The position numbers and the translations under genes were made by a program. A DNA stretch of 64,000 nt from positions 186,001 through 250,000 of the forward strand of contig NZ_JAEPJQ010000004.1 of NCBI RefSeq assembly GCF_016827605.1, written 5' to 3'. A model generated the notes under the pieces. That model worked only from the letters and a program-made list of their open reading frames with translations. It was not told the DNA's origin and did no database searches. This document shows, one piece after another, positions 28,588-36,344 of the stretch. Positions within the stretch are counted from its first letter, which is position 1, and every line of letters starts with the position of its first letter. Origin of the DNA: Hyunsoonleella ulvae (lineage in GTDB: Bacteria; Bacteroidota; Bacteroidia; Flavobacteriales; Flavobacteriaceae).

Positions 28588-28965
28588 TTATTCCCACCCT
28601 CTTCGCATCTCTAGAAATTTCACAATTGCATTATAAAAGTCTTTTTCTGTAATTGGTTTTAATAAATAACTCACTGCAGATGTTCTAAAAGCTTCTATTA
28701 CATGCTCATCAAATGCAGTTGTATAGATAATGGGAGATGTTACTTTTACTTTATTTAATATGTCGAAGCAAGAACCGTCACTTAAGTTAACATCCATAAA
28801 AATTAAATCAGGACTATCATGCTCATTCAGCCAACATACAGCATCCTTAACACTTTCAGCGGTACACTCAACCACAAAATTCACTGAAGAGCAATATTTA
28901 TCTAAAAGACTAGCTATATGATCACTAAGTATAGTTTCATCTTCAATTATCACTACTTTTATCAT
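28588..28965 (-). CDS. Receiver-only response regulator (no output domain)
   Basis: A 125-residue protein consisting of a receiver domain only: EDE at 8-10, Asp-58 in DLIFMDVNLSDG, Lys-103 in SYLLKPITEKDF. It stops right after the last helix (FLEMRRGWE). The receiver is close to that of the LytTR regulator at 22941-23702, but the 150 bases that follow contain no LytTR fragment. It could be a CheY-like phosphate acceptor for the PAS kinase or a truncated paralogue. It precedes the adhesin-like gene on the same strand. Confidence 0.85.
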   Translation of the reverse strand: MIKVVIIEDETILSDHIASLLDKYCSSVNFVVECTAESVKDAVCWLNEHDSPDLIFMDVNLSDGSCFDILNKVKVTSPIIYTTAFDEHVIEAFRTSAVSYLLKPITEKDFYNAIVKFLEMRRGWE

Positions 28966-29053
28966 AACTACATGTATTTTATTATCCTGTAATATTAGCT
29001 TCTAAAGCCAAGAACTTTTTGGTTATAGCTTTTTTAATATCCGTGTTGTATTA

Positions 29054-29061
29054 CAAAAGTA
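29054..29061 (-). promoter_or_regulatory. Putative -7 element TACTTTTG for the receiver-only gene
   Basis: An exact TAnnTTTG match on the minus strand, about 90 bases upstream of the 28965 start; it could drive the 28965-23699 minus-strand series. Confidence 0.4.
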
Positions 29062-29248
29062 TAGCTACAATTCTTATGTTATTATTTGCTCATGATGCTA
29101 AAAATGTATTTCAAGACATATTTATTCCATTTCAATAAATCCCATAAATTAAGCACCTTCACTCCTACATATATTTGTGAGAGCCCAAACAATTGAATGC
29201 ATTTTAAAACTTTACTTAAAAAGCATAAATATTTCAAACCCAAATCTC

Positions 29249-30451
29249 ATGAAGCATTTATTCGCAATTTTAATCTACACTAGTAGCCTATTCACTTTAC
29301 ATGCCCAATTATCTGTAAGTAACGATCACTTTCTTTATGTTAACAATGAAGTTGTATTTGTTGAAGACGACGTAAACTTAAACGACGTTAATAGTACTTT
29401 GTATTTCTGGGAACAGGATCCCAATGTAAACTCACATTATATCACTGAATACGATGGTGGTTATGCAACATATACCATAGATATTTTTGGGGTAGAAACA
29501 TATACCCTCGCAATATTTAGCATGTATAATAGTGATGGCACTATAAGTGGCATGGGATATGGTAGTCCCTCTGGGAAACTCCCAAGAAGACATATACCTA
29601 TTGGTCAAGGTTTCATGGTTGAAGGTACTGCCACAGGAACTGTGAAAGCTAAAAACAGTCATCGTGTCTTCGAAAAAGAATCTTCAGCAAATAGTGAGTT
29701 TTTTAAAACCACAAACAAAAAGGACAAAGGCATTAATGCAAATACAATCTTCTCTAAAATTCCAGAACACTACAAAAGATTTAGGTTAAATATTGATTTT
29801 AACAACACTTACACAAGACAATTAGTAGAAACCTTTAACCCGTATGCATCAGCAGGATTTGATTACGGTATGGAATGTAAAATAAATACCAGAGACATTT
29901 TAACTTCTGATGCTTATCTAGCAAACAACAACACATCATACATAGCAGAAGCATTGGTTTTTAATGAAAATCTTAAAATACCTTTAACGGTAAAAGTTGA
30001 TAAAAATATGCCTATTGGGGTAAGGATAGCAGATATTCAAAATTTCAATCCAGAGCAGCCTATTTACCTTCATGATAAAAACACTAATCTATTTTTTGAT
30101 TTACGTTCAAGTGATTATACCATGAATTTAGAGGAAGGTAATCATACAGAACGTTTTGAAATAACATTTACATCAAACACACTAAGCACTAATCCTTTGG
30201 AAACAGATAGCCTGTATGTGATTCAAGATAAAAACACTTCAAATATTAAAATTTACAACCCAAAATTGCTAAGCATACATACAGTAACGCTTTACGATAA
30301 CAATGGGAAATTAATTTTAAACACAAAAACTCACGAAAGGACCAAAACATATAGCATTGCTATTCCGAATGTAAGCGACGGCATATACATTTTAAAAATT
30401 GAACTTACCGATAACACAAATATTAGCAAAAAAATAAAGCTATATAAATAA
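29249..30451 (+). CDS. T9SS-sorted secreted protein, probably internally deleted
   Basis: 400 residues from the ATG at 29249, which starts a good signal peptide (MKHLFAILIYTSSLFTLHAQ); a GTG at 29177 would add residues in front of it and is unlikely. Mature start LSVSNDHFLYVNNEVVFVEDDVNLND is a common opening of large flavobacterial T9SS proteins, but it runs directly into STLYFWEQ...GQGFMVEG, which is normally found hundreds of residues later. A T9SS sorting domain closes the protein (about 330-400: IKIYNPKLLSIHTVTLYD...IYILKIELTD). Function unknown. Confidence 0.65.
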   Translation: MKHLFAILIYTSSLFTLHAQLSVSNDHFLYVNNEVVFVEDDVNLNDVNSTLYFWEQDPNVNSHYITEYDGGYATYTIDIFGVETYTLAIFSMYNSDGTISGMGYGSPSGKLPRRHIPIGQGFMVEGTATGTVKAKNSHRVFEKESSANSEFFKTTNKKDKGINANTIFSKIPEHYKRFRLNIDFNNTYTRQLVETFNPYASAGFDYGMECKINTRDILTSDAYLANNNTSYIAEALVFNENLKIPLTVKVDKNMPIGVRIADIQNFNPEQPIYLHDKNTNLFFDLRSSDYTMNLEEGNHTERFEITFTSNTLSTNPLETDSLYVIQDKNTSNIKIYNPKLLSIHTVTLYDNNGKLILNTKTHERTKTYSIAIPNVSDGIYILKIELTDNTNISKKIKLYK

Positions 30452-30536
30452 ACTAATATGGAAAAAAGAATAAAAGAAACAATAGAATGAAAGCAGTATA
30501 GTATATGGTCTCTCACTTCCACGAGTGTAATTGTGT

Positions 30537-30571
30537 AAAACACATTAGCTTATTGCAGTTAATGTGTTTTT
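30537..30571 (+). terminator. Intrinsic terminator
   Basis: AAAACACATTA (30537-30547) pairs perfectly with TAATGTGTTTT (30560-30570), followed by T. It lies 86 bases after the T9SS gene and before the convergent folD. Otherwise the 30452-30735 gap shows no feature. Confidence 0.75.
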
Positions 30572-30735
30572 AACATATTGATAAAGGCCAATCTACTATT
30601 AATAGTTTATACTAAAAATGGATACAAAAGCTGTACCCGTATTGGTCTTAAAATAGCCCAATTTTTACCCATTATTATAAAAAGAGGTTTTTTTACTTTA
30701 TTAAAAGCATAGCAAACGAAAAGGTAATAGTAAAT

Positions 30736-31611
30736 TTAAGCTCTTCTTTCTCTCGCTAATAACGTGTTTTTAAGTAGCATAGCAATCGTCATAGGGCCTA
30801 CACCACCGGGAACTGGCGTAATGTAACTCGCTTTCTTGCTCACACTTTCAAAGTGTACATCACCAGCAAGTCGGTATCCATTCTTTTTGGTTTGGTCTGG
30901 CACCCTAGTAATACCAACATCAATAATTACCACATCCTCTTTTACCATGTCTCCAGTTAAGAACTCTGATATTCCAATGGCGGCCACGATAATATCCGCC
31001 TCACGAGTAATTTCCTCTAAATCTTTAGAGCGACTATGAACCACGGTTACCGTAGCATCTCCAGCCTTTCGTTTCTGGCTCATTAAAATACTCATAGGAC
31101 GACCTACAATATGACTTCTTCCCATGACTACCACATTCTTACCAGAAGTTTCTATTTGGTAACGTTCCAATAGTTCCATTATACCATAAGGCGTTGCGGG
31201 TAAAAAGGTTGGTAAATCTAAAGCCATTCTACCAACATTGGTGGGATGAAACCCATCTACATCTTTATCAGGGTCTACAGCCATTAATACGTTTTGTTCA
31301 TCAATTTGTTCTGGCAGTGGTAGTTGTACTATAAAGCCATCAATGTTATCGTCAGTATTTAATTGATGTATCTTTTCTAACAACTCTTCTTCAGAAGTGT
31401 ATTCTGGCATTTCAATTAGGGTAGACTTGAAACCTATTTTTTCACAAGCTTTAACCTTAGCGTTAACATAGGTCATGCTTGCCCCATCCTTACCTACTAA
31501 AATTGCGGCTAAGTGTGGTACTTTTTCTCCTTTTGCGACCATGGATTCTACATGGGCTGCAATTTCATTTTTTATATCGTTACTTACTTTTTTACCGTCT
31601 AGAATTGTCAT
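30736..31611 (-). CDS. folD: Bifunctional methylenetetrahydrofolate dehydrogenase/cyclohydrolase
   Basis: This enzyme interconverts 5,10-methylene-THF and 10-formyl-THF in one-carbon metabolism. The 291-residue sequence has the Y-x3-K catalytic signature (Tyr-48, Lys-52 in YVNAK), GFIVQLPLP (about 95-103), [13 protein letters not shown], the Rossmann segment [15 protein letters not shown] and the C-terminal [15 protein letters not shown]. Full length. It lies 80 bases downstream of ffh on the same strand. Confidence 0.97.
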   Translation of the reverse strand: MTILDGKKVSNDIKNEIAAHVESMVAKGEKVPHLAAILVGKDGASMTYVNAKVKACEKIGFKSTLIEMPEYTSEEELLEKIHQLNTDDNIDGFIVQLPLPEQIDEQNVLMAVDPDKDVDGFHPTNVGRMALDLPTFLPATPYGIMELLERYQIETSGKNVVVMGRSHIVGRPMSILMSQKRKAGDATVTVVHSRSKDLEEITREADIIVAAIGISEFLTGDMVKEDVVIIDVGITRVPDQTKKNGYRLAGDVHFESVSKKASYITPVPGGVGPMTIAMLLKNTLLARERRA

Positions 31612-31613
31612 TT

Positions 31614-31690
31614 TTAGGTTTTAGTTTTTTGGGTAATAGGTATTGGATATAGTTTTTACTAAAGGCTGAGAGCCAAGAGCTAAAACCTAA
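31614..31690. repeat. Self-complementary spacer between ffh and folD
   Basis: TTAGGTTTTAG (31614-31624) pairs with CTAAAACCTAA (31680-31690) at the two edges of the spacer, with a second small hairpin GGCT-gag-AGCC inside. The layout resembles the spacer hairpins in the ribosomal protein operon (61.3-62.5 kb). Confidence 0.5.
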
Positions 31691-31691
31691 G

Positions 31692-33020
31692 TTATCGCAT
31701 ATTCTTCATCATCTGCATCATTTTCTTGCCGCCACCTCCTTGCATCATCTTCATCATCTTACTCATTTGGTTAAATTGCTTTAACAATTGATTTACTTCT
31801 TGAACAGACGTTCCTGATCCTTTTGCAACACGTTTTTTTCTACTAGCATTTAATACTGATGGGTTTGAACGCTCTTTTGGGGTCATAGAGTGAATTATGG
31901 CCTCTATACCTTTAAAGGCATCATCATCGATATCTACATCCTTCATCATTTTACCAGCCCCTGGAATCATACCCACGAGGTCTTTCATGTTCCCCATCTT
32001 CTTAATTTGCTGTATTTGCTTTAAGAAATCGTCAAATCCAAACTGGTTTTTTGCTATTTTCTTTTGGAGCTTTCTGGCCTCTTGCTCATCAAACTGTTCT
32101 TGAGCGCGTTCTACAAGAGATACCACATCTCCCATGCCCAAAATACGATCTGCCATACGAGATGGATAGAATACATCTATAGCTTCCATCTTCTCGCCTG
32201 TACCAATAAACTTTATAGGTTTATTTACAACCGATTTAATGGAAATAGCTGCACCACCTCGTGTATCCCCGTCTAATTTGGTAAGGATAACCCCATCAAA
32301 ATTTAAAATATCGTTAAAGGCTTTTGCTGTATTTACCGCATCTTGCCCTGTCATAGAATCTACTACAAACAAAGTTTCTTGTGGCTGAATGGCTTTGTGG
32401 ATGTTGGATATCTCGGTCATCATCGCCTCATCTACGGCTAAACGCCCTGCGGTATCTATAATTACCACATTATGCCCATTAGCTTTGGCATGCGCAATAC
32501 CAGCTTGCGCAATAGCAACAGGATCGTTATTCCCTTTATCGCTATACACCTCAACATTTATTTGTTCCCCAACCACATGCAACTGATCTATCGCTGCAGG
32601 ACGATACACATCACAGGCTACCAATAAAGGCTTTTTCGTCTTTTTATTTTTAAGGTAGTTGGCAAGTTTACCAGAAAATGTTGTTTTACCAGAACCTTGT
32701 AAACCAGACATCAAAATGACGCTTGGTGTGCCCGATAAATTAACCCCTTCAGCATCACCTCCCATTAACTCAGTTAACTCATCTTTTACAATTTTAACCA
32801 TAAGTTGCCCAGGCTGCAACGTAGTTAATACGTTTTGTCCCAATGCTTTTTCCTTAACGGTATTGGTAAACTGTTTGGCTATTTTAAAGTTAACATCGGC
32901 ATCTAAAAGCGCACGTCTTACTTCTTTTAACGTTTCTGCAACGTTTACTTCGGTAATACTACCGTGGCCTTTAAGAACGTGTAGGGCTTTATCTAGTTTA
33001 TCGCTTAAATTATTGAACAT
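31692..33020 (-). CDS. ffh: Signal recognition particle protein Ffh
   Basis: The GTPase subunit of SRP, which binds signal sequences of membrane proteins with 4.5S RNA. The 442-residue protein has the N domain, the G domain with P-loop GLQGSGKTT (about 109-117), DVYRPAAIDQL, DTAGR and TKLDGDTRGG, and the Met-rich M domain (from about 320) ending in a GGGG/KKMMQMMKNM tail. Full length. Followed by folD. Confidence 0.97.
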   Translation of the reverse strand: MFNNLSDKLDKALHVLKGHGSITEVNVAETLKEVRRALLDADVNFKIAKQFTNTVKEKALGQNVLTTLQPGQLMVKIVKDELTELMGGDAEGVNLSGTPSVILMSGLQGSGKTTFSGKLANYLKNKKTKKPLLVACDVYRPAAIDQLHVVGEQINVEVYSDKGNNDPVAIAQAGIAHAKANGHNVVIIDTAGRLAVDEAMMTEISNIHKAIQPQETLFVVDSMTGQDAVNTAKAFNDILNFDGVILTKLDGDTRGGAAISIKSVVNKPIKFIGTGEKMEAIDVFYPSRMADRILGMGDVVSLVERAQEQFDEQEARKLQKKIAKNQFGFDDFLKQIQQIKKMGNMKDLVGMIPGAGKMMKDVDIDDDAFKGIEAIIHSMTPKERSNPSVLNASRKKRVAKGSGTSVQEVNQLLKQFNQMSKMMKMMQGGGGKKMMQMMKNMR

Positions 33021-33079
33021 AATTTTTCAGTATTCAGTAAGCAGTTACAATCTGCCTTTTGTATTAAAATTTTGAACTG

Positions 33080-33087
33080 CAAAAATA
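33080..33087 (-). promoter_or_regulatory. Putative ffh promoter -7 element TATTTTTG
   Basis: An exact TAnnTTTG match on the minus strand about 60 bases upstream of the ffh ATG. The short leader between it and ffh carries a heptamer-like pair (TTCAGTA twice, plus strand 33026-33039). Confidence 0.45.
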
Positions 33088-33193
33088 GCGAAATATTTGG
33101 TTTTTAATAGGATTGAATTGGGGTTTTACAACCTAATTTAAACTGATGTTTTACAGAGAATACTATTTGACTTTGTAAAAATTTTCTACTAAC

Positions 33194-33277
33194 TTCGTTT
33201 AACGGCGGATATAAGCCACTTGTGATGAACTCGTTTCAGTATCATAACGGCGCATATCCGTGACACAGTTACCACAC
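33194..33277 (+). repeat. Left palindromic boundary site of the hydrolase/ECF cassette (attC-like)
   Basis: It starts with TTCGTTTAACGG (containing GTTTAAC, 33197-33203, which fits the integron R'' consensus RYYYAAC). A long imperfect hairpin follows: CGGATATAAGCC (33206-33217) against GGCGCATATCCG (33249-33260), 10 of 12 paired, with partial pairing inside the loop. It ends with GTTACCACAC (33268-33277). Both end boxes recur in inverted orientation at 35802-35937. Confidence 0.5.
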
Positions 33278-33375
33278 ATTTAAAAGAACTCGTCCATACC
33301 AAAAAAATAGTCGTTTGTAAGATTTTGAACTTTTGAGACAACCTATATAGAAAATGGAACTTAAATCGTTGTCTC

Positions 33376-34764
33376 ATGAAATTTACAAAACAATTATTAG
33401 CAATTATTCTACTGTATAACATATCGCTAACAGTAAAATCCCAAACAAAAGAAACTTTTGATGCTGGTACACTTGACTCCTATCTTAATGCTATTCATCT
33501 AAAAAAGGGTTTCAACGGAGAGATTCTAATAGCCAAAGCAAATAACATAGTCTTTCAAAAAGTGATAGGAATGGCATCCTATGAAAATAGTGTCGAATTG
33601 AAAAACGGAGCTAAATATCGAATAGCATCAATTACAAAGACTTATACAGGAACACTCATCGCTATCGCACAGGAAGAACAAAAGTTAAATGTTCAAGATA
33701 AAGCCAGCGACTATCTAAATAGTCTATCGTCTAAATTTAAAAATATAACTATCGAGCAATTATTATATCATACTTCAGGACTACCACACAATGAAGGTAT
33801 TAAAGACTATTGGCAGTCAAAATCAAAATTACACACAACAACAGAACAAGTGATTGAGGAAATAAATACACTTGATTTGCTTTTTGAATCAGGTTCACAA
33901 ATGCAATATTCAAGTTTGGGTTATTATCTTTTAGCATCAATCCTTGAAAACGTTTATAAAAATAGTTTTGAGAATATATTGAAAGATAAAGTTTTGAAAA
34001 AATTACAAATGAGCGAAACCGGAATTGTAGATGATTTAAAAATCATTCCACAGATGGCTTCTGGTTATCATTTGATTACGGATGATAGTTTAGTAGTTGC
34101 ACCTTATCGAAATTACTCGATGCTTAAAGGTGCGGGAGATATGTATTCTACAGCTACAGATTTGTTAAAATGGAATAACAGCTATTTCTCTAATAAGCTT
34201 TTGAGCACAAAAGGGAAGGAAATTGTATTTGCAAATACAATCAATACAAAGCCAAAAAATGGCGATAGTTATGGATATGGTTGGTATTTGAATTCTGACT
34301 CACCCAAAAAATTCTATCACGGTGGTGGAACTTGGGGCTACTCTACATACACATCAATATATTTAGATAATGATAAAACGAGCATCATTATCTTAAGTAA
34401 CGTTTCGACACTACCAATAACAAGTATTGCATCAGACGTTGAGAAAATTATCTTTGGAAAACCGTTTCAAATACCATCGATAGAAGAAGTTTCAAAAAAA
34501 CCTGTAAACCTCGAAATGTATAGTGGCGAGTTTATCACGGAAGAAAACAAAATGATACTAAATATAATTAAAGCCGAGAACAGTCTTTATGCTAAACTTG
34601 GAGGAAATCCACCTTTTGAAATTTATCCAAAAGGGAATCATCAATTTTTTGGTAAAAAAGTAGAAATAGAATTCACTTTTAAAGTTAATGATGTCGATGT
34701 GGTTACAGGTCTAACTGCAAACGGGATGGGTAAATCATTCCAATTCAAAAAAGATGATAAATAA
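33376..34764 (+). CDS. Beta-lactamase-family serine hydrolase
   Basis: A 462-residue exported protein of the class C beta-lactamase/D-alanyl-D-alanine peptidase superfamily. The signal peptide covers about the first 22 residues. The S-x-x-K motif is SITK (about 89-92), the Y-x-S/N motif is in YSSLGYY, and HGGGTWGYST is the KTG-equivalent. A beta-rich C-terminal domain follows (about 375-462). Substrate unknown. Its stop overlaps the sigma factor ATG by one base, so the hydrolase, sigma factor and membrane protein form one operon. Confidence 0.88.
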   Translation: MKFTKQLLAIILLYNISLTVKSQTKETFDAGTLDSYLNAIHLKKGFNGEILIAKANNIVFQKVIGMASYENSVELKNGAKYRIASITKTYTGTLIAIAQEEQKLNVQDKASDYLNSLSSKFKNITIEQLLYHTSGLPHNEGIKDYWQSKSKLHTTTEQVIEEINTLDLLFESGSQMQYSSLGYYLLASILENVYKNSFENILKDKVLKKLQMSETGIVDDLKIIPQMASGYHLITDDSLVVAPYRNYSMLKGAGDMYSTATDLLKWNNSYFSNKLLSTKGKEIVFANTINTKPKNGDSYGYGWYLNSDSPKKFYHGGGTWGYSTYTSIYLDNDKTSIIILSNVSTLPITSIASDVEKIIFGKPFQIPSIEEVSKKPVNLEMYSGEFITEENKMILNIIKAENSLYAKLGGNPPFEIYPKGNHQFFGKKVEIEFTFKVNDVDVVTGLTANGMGKSFQFKKDDK

Positions 34765-35234
34765 TGGAAACGGATTTTTTGAAAATTGTGGAAGAAAACC
34801 AAGGTGTTATCTATAAAGTTTGCAAGATGTATAGAGATACCAAAGAAGACCAAGAAGACTTATTCCAAGAAATCGTACTTCAATTATGGAAAGCATTTCC
34901 AAAATTCCGCAAAGAATCAAAAATAAGCACTTGGATGTATCGGATAGCATTAAATACAGCTATAGCAATCTTTAGAAGGAACAAAATAGAAATTGAATTT
35001 AAAGAAAGTATTCCTAAAGGCACTCAACAAAATCACGCTGAAATACCATCTGAAAATGAGGAACGATTGTTTGAGGCAATTAGGACTTTAAACAAAGCAG
35101 AAAGAGCAATTATAGCTTTGTATTTAGAAGACTATCAATATAGGGAAATCGCTGAAATGACAGGGATAACTGAAAATCATGTTGGTGTCAAAGTCAATAG
35201 GATTAAAGAAAAACTCAAAAAGAAATTAAAATAG
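34764..35234 (+). CDS. ECF-type RNA polymerase sigma factor
   Basis: A 156-residue sigma-70 family protein with region 2 (DLFQEIVLQLWKAFPKF, STWMYRIALNTAI, about 32-72) and region 4 (LNKAERAIIALYLEDYQYREIAEMTG, about 108-133, then a helix-turn-helix). No extra domains. The short membrane protein encoded 6 bases downstream is the likely regulator. Unlike the FecI-type sigma at 38.3 kb, it is not linked to a TonB receptor. Confidence 0.92.
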   Translation: METDFLKIVEENQGVIYKVCKMYRDTKEDQEDLFQEIVLQLWKAFPKFRKESKISTWMYRIALNTAIAIFRRNKIEIEFKESIPKGTQQNHAEIPSENEERLFEAIRTLNKAERAIIALYLEDYQYREIAEMTGITENHVGVKVNRIKEKLKKKLK

Positions 35235-35240
35235 AAAACA

Positions 35241-35795
35241 ATGGAAATAGATCACATAAAATCAAACTGGAAAAATACCGGTAAAGGCAAAAGAAATCAG
35301 ACCGAATTATTGATGATGACCAAAATTAAAAACCACCCAAAAATTAAGAAGATTAAAATTAAGTTTCTGATTGAGGCTGTTTTGCTATTTATTTTTTCAG
35401 CAGTTTATTATACTGGCTTTGACGGTGCGGACAAACCGCTGTGGGCTAATGTTTTTTTAATCGTAAGTGCAATCGGATATATCATCGCTCGCTTTGTTGG
35501 ATGGTATGTCTTGCAAAATCCGTTAAAAGATGACAACCTTAAAAAGTCTCTTATTCATTTTCAAAATAAATTAAACCAAGTGGCTTTCTCAATTCTGTTT
35601 TCTGCATTTTTATTTGGCTCAGCATTCATCTCATTTTTCACATCATCTATTAAATTTACCCAAGAAAAATACTTCTTACTTGCTGGAATAATTTTAACTC
35701 TATTGTTTTTAGTATATTTATCTAACAGAAATTGGATTAAGCGAATTAAAGCAATCAAAACGACTATCAAGGAATTTGAAAATTCCAATATTTGA
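35241..35795 (+). CDS. Four-helix membrane protein, possible anti-sigma partner
   Basis: A 184-residue protein with a basic cytoplasmic N terminus (about 1-45) and four hydrophobic segments (about 46-62, 70-90, 115-135, 140-156), then a basic tail. I recognise no named domain. Position directly behind an ECF sigma gene suggests a membrane-bound regulator of that sigma factor; this is inference from context only. Confidence 0.65.
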   Translation: MEIDHIKSNWKNTGKGKRNQTELLMMTKIKNHPKIKKIKIKFLIEAVLLFIFSAVYYTGFDGADKPLWANVFLIVSAIGYIIARFVGWYVLQNPLKDDNLKKSLIHFQNKLNQVAFSILFSAFLFGSAFISFFTSSIKFTQEKYFLLAGIILTLLFLVYLSNRNWIKRIKAIKTTIKEFENSNI

Positions 35796-35801
35796 AAAAA
35801 C

Positions 35802-35937
35802 GTGTGGCAACATTCTATAAACGCAATAGCGGTTCAGGTACCAACTTGAATCGTTTTGTTTTAATTTAAGTATATTTTCAATTGAAAGGCAGTTGCATAA
35901 AATCTGCTACTGCGCTTATACGATACCGTTAAACGAA
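35802..35937 (-). repeat. Right palindromic boundary site of the hydrolase/ECF cassette (attC-like, inverted)
   Basis: GTGTGGCAAC (35802-35811) is the near-complement of the inner box on the left side (GTTACCACAC). An imperfect hairpin follows: TATAAACGCAATAGCGG (35816-35832) against CTGCTACTGCGCTTATA (35904-35920), 14 of 17 paired. It ends in CCGTTAAACGAA (35926-35937), an exact reverse complement of TTCGTTTAACGG at 33194-33205; GTTAAAC fits the integron R' consensus GTTRRRY. Confidence 0.5.
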
Positions 35938-35990
35938 CCTCCCAAAATACAATTACACTTTAAGTTAAAAATAAAGTTGGCAAACAACCT

Positions 35991-36114
35991 GCGTTAGGGA
36001 TTGAACACTTCGGCTCCGCTCAGTGCAGGCTAAATATTGGAGCTCCTCACAAAGAGCGACTAGTAGAAAGCCTGCCTACCGGCAGGCAGACCCGTCCCCT
36101 TGCGGGTAACGCCC
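35991..36114. repeat. Interspersed structured repeat, better-preserved copy
   Basis: It starts GCGTTAGGGATTGAA and ends GCGGGTAACGCCC, so GCGTTA and TAACGC can close an outer stem. Inside are several small hairpins, such as CTGCCTACCGGCAGGCAG (36072-36089) and CCCGTCCCCTTGCGGG. It is GC-rich against an AT-rich background. The degraded relative is at 4114-4213. A separate hairpin ATCCCGCT/AGCGGGAT follows at 36141-36160. Confidence 0.6.
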
Positions 36115-36221
36115 ATAATAAAACTTTTATAAACTATGTGATCCCGCTCTTTAGCGGGATTAGTTCAAACAACAAACTTGAGTGCGTTCTACAAGCTGTT
36201 CAAGTTTGGGTTTCACTAAAA

Positions 36222-36252
36222 AAAGGCTGCCAAATTAAATTTAGCAGCCTTT
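36222..36252 (-). terminator. Terminator of the 36345-38072 lipoprotein gene
   Basis: Minus-strand arms AAAGGCTGC and GCAGCCTTT with a T-tract. A second inverted repeat, ATAAAGGAC (36253-36261) against GTCCTTTAT (36303-36311), sits between it and the stop codon. Confidence 0.85.
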
Positions 36253-36344
36253 ATAAAGGACTCTATTAGTTAACTAACCTACTAACCGAATACTCTAGAA
36301 GTGTCCTTTATCAACCAAAAGCAAAATATATTCTCTTTTTCAAA

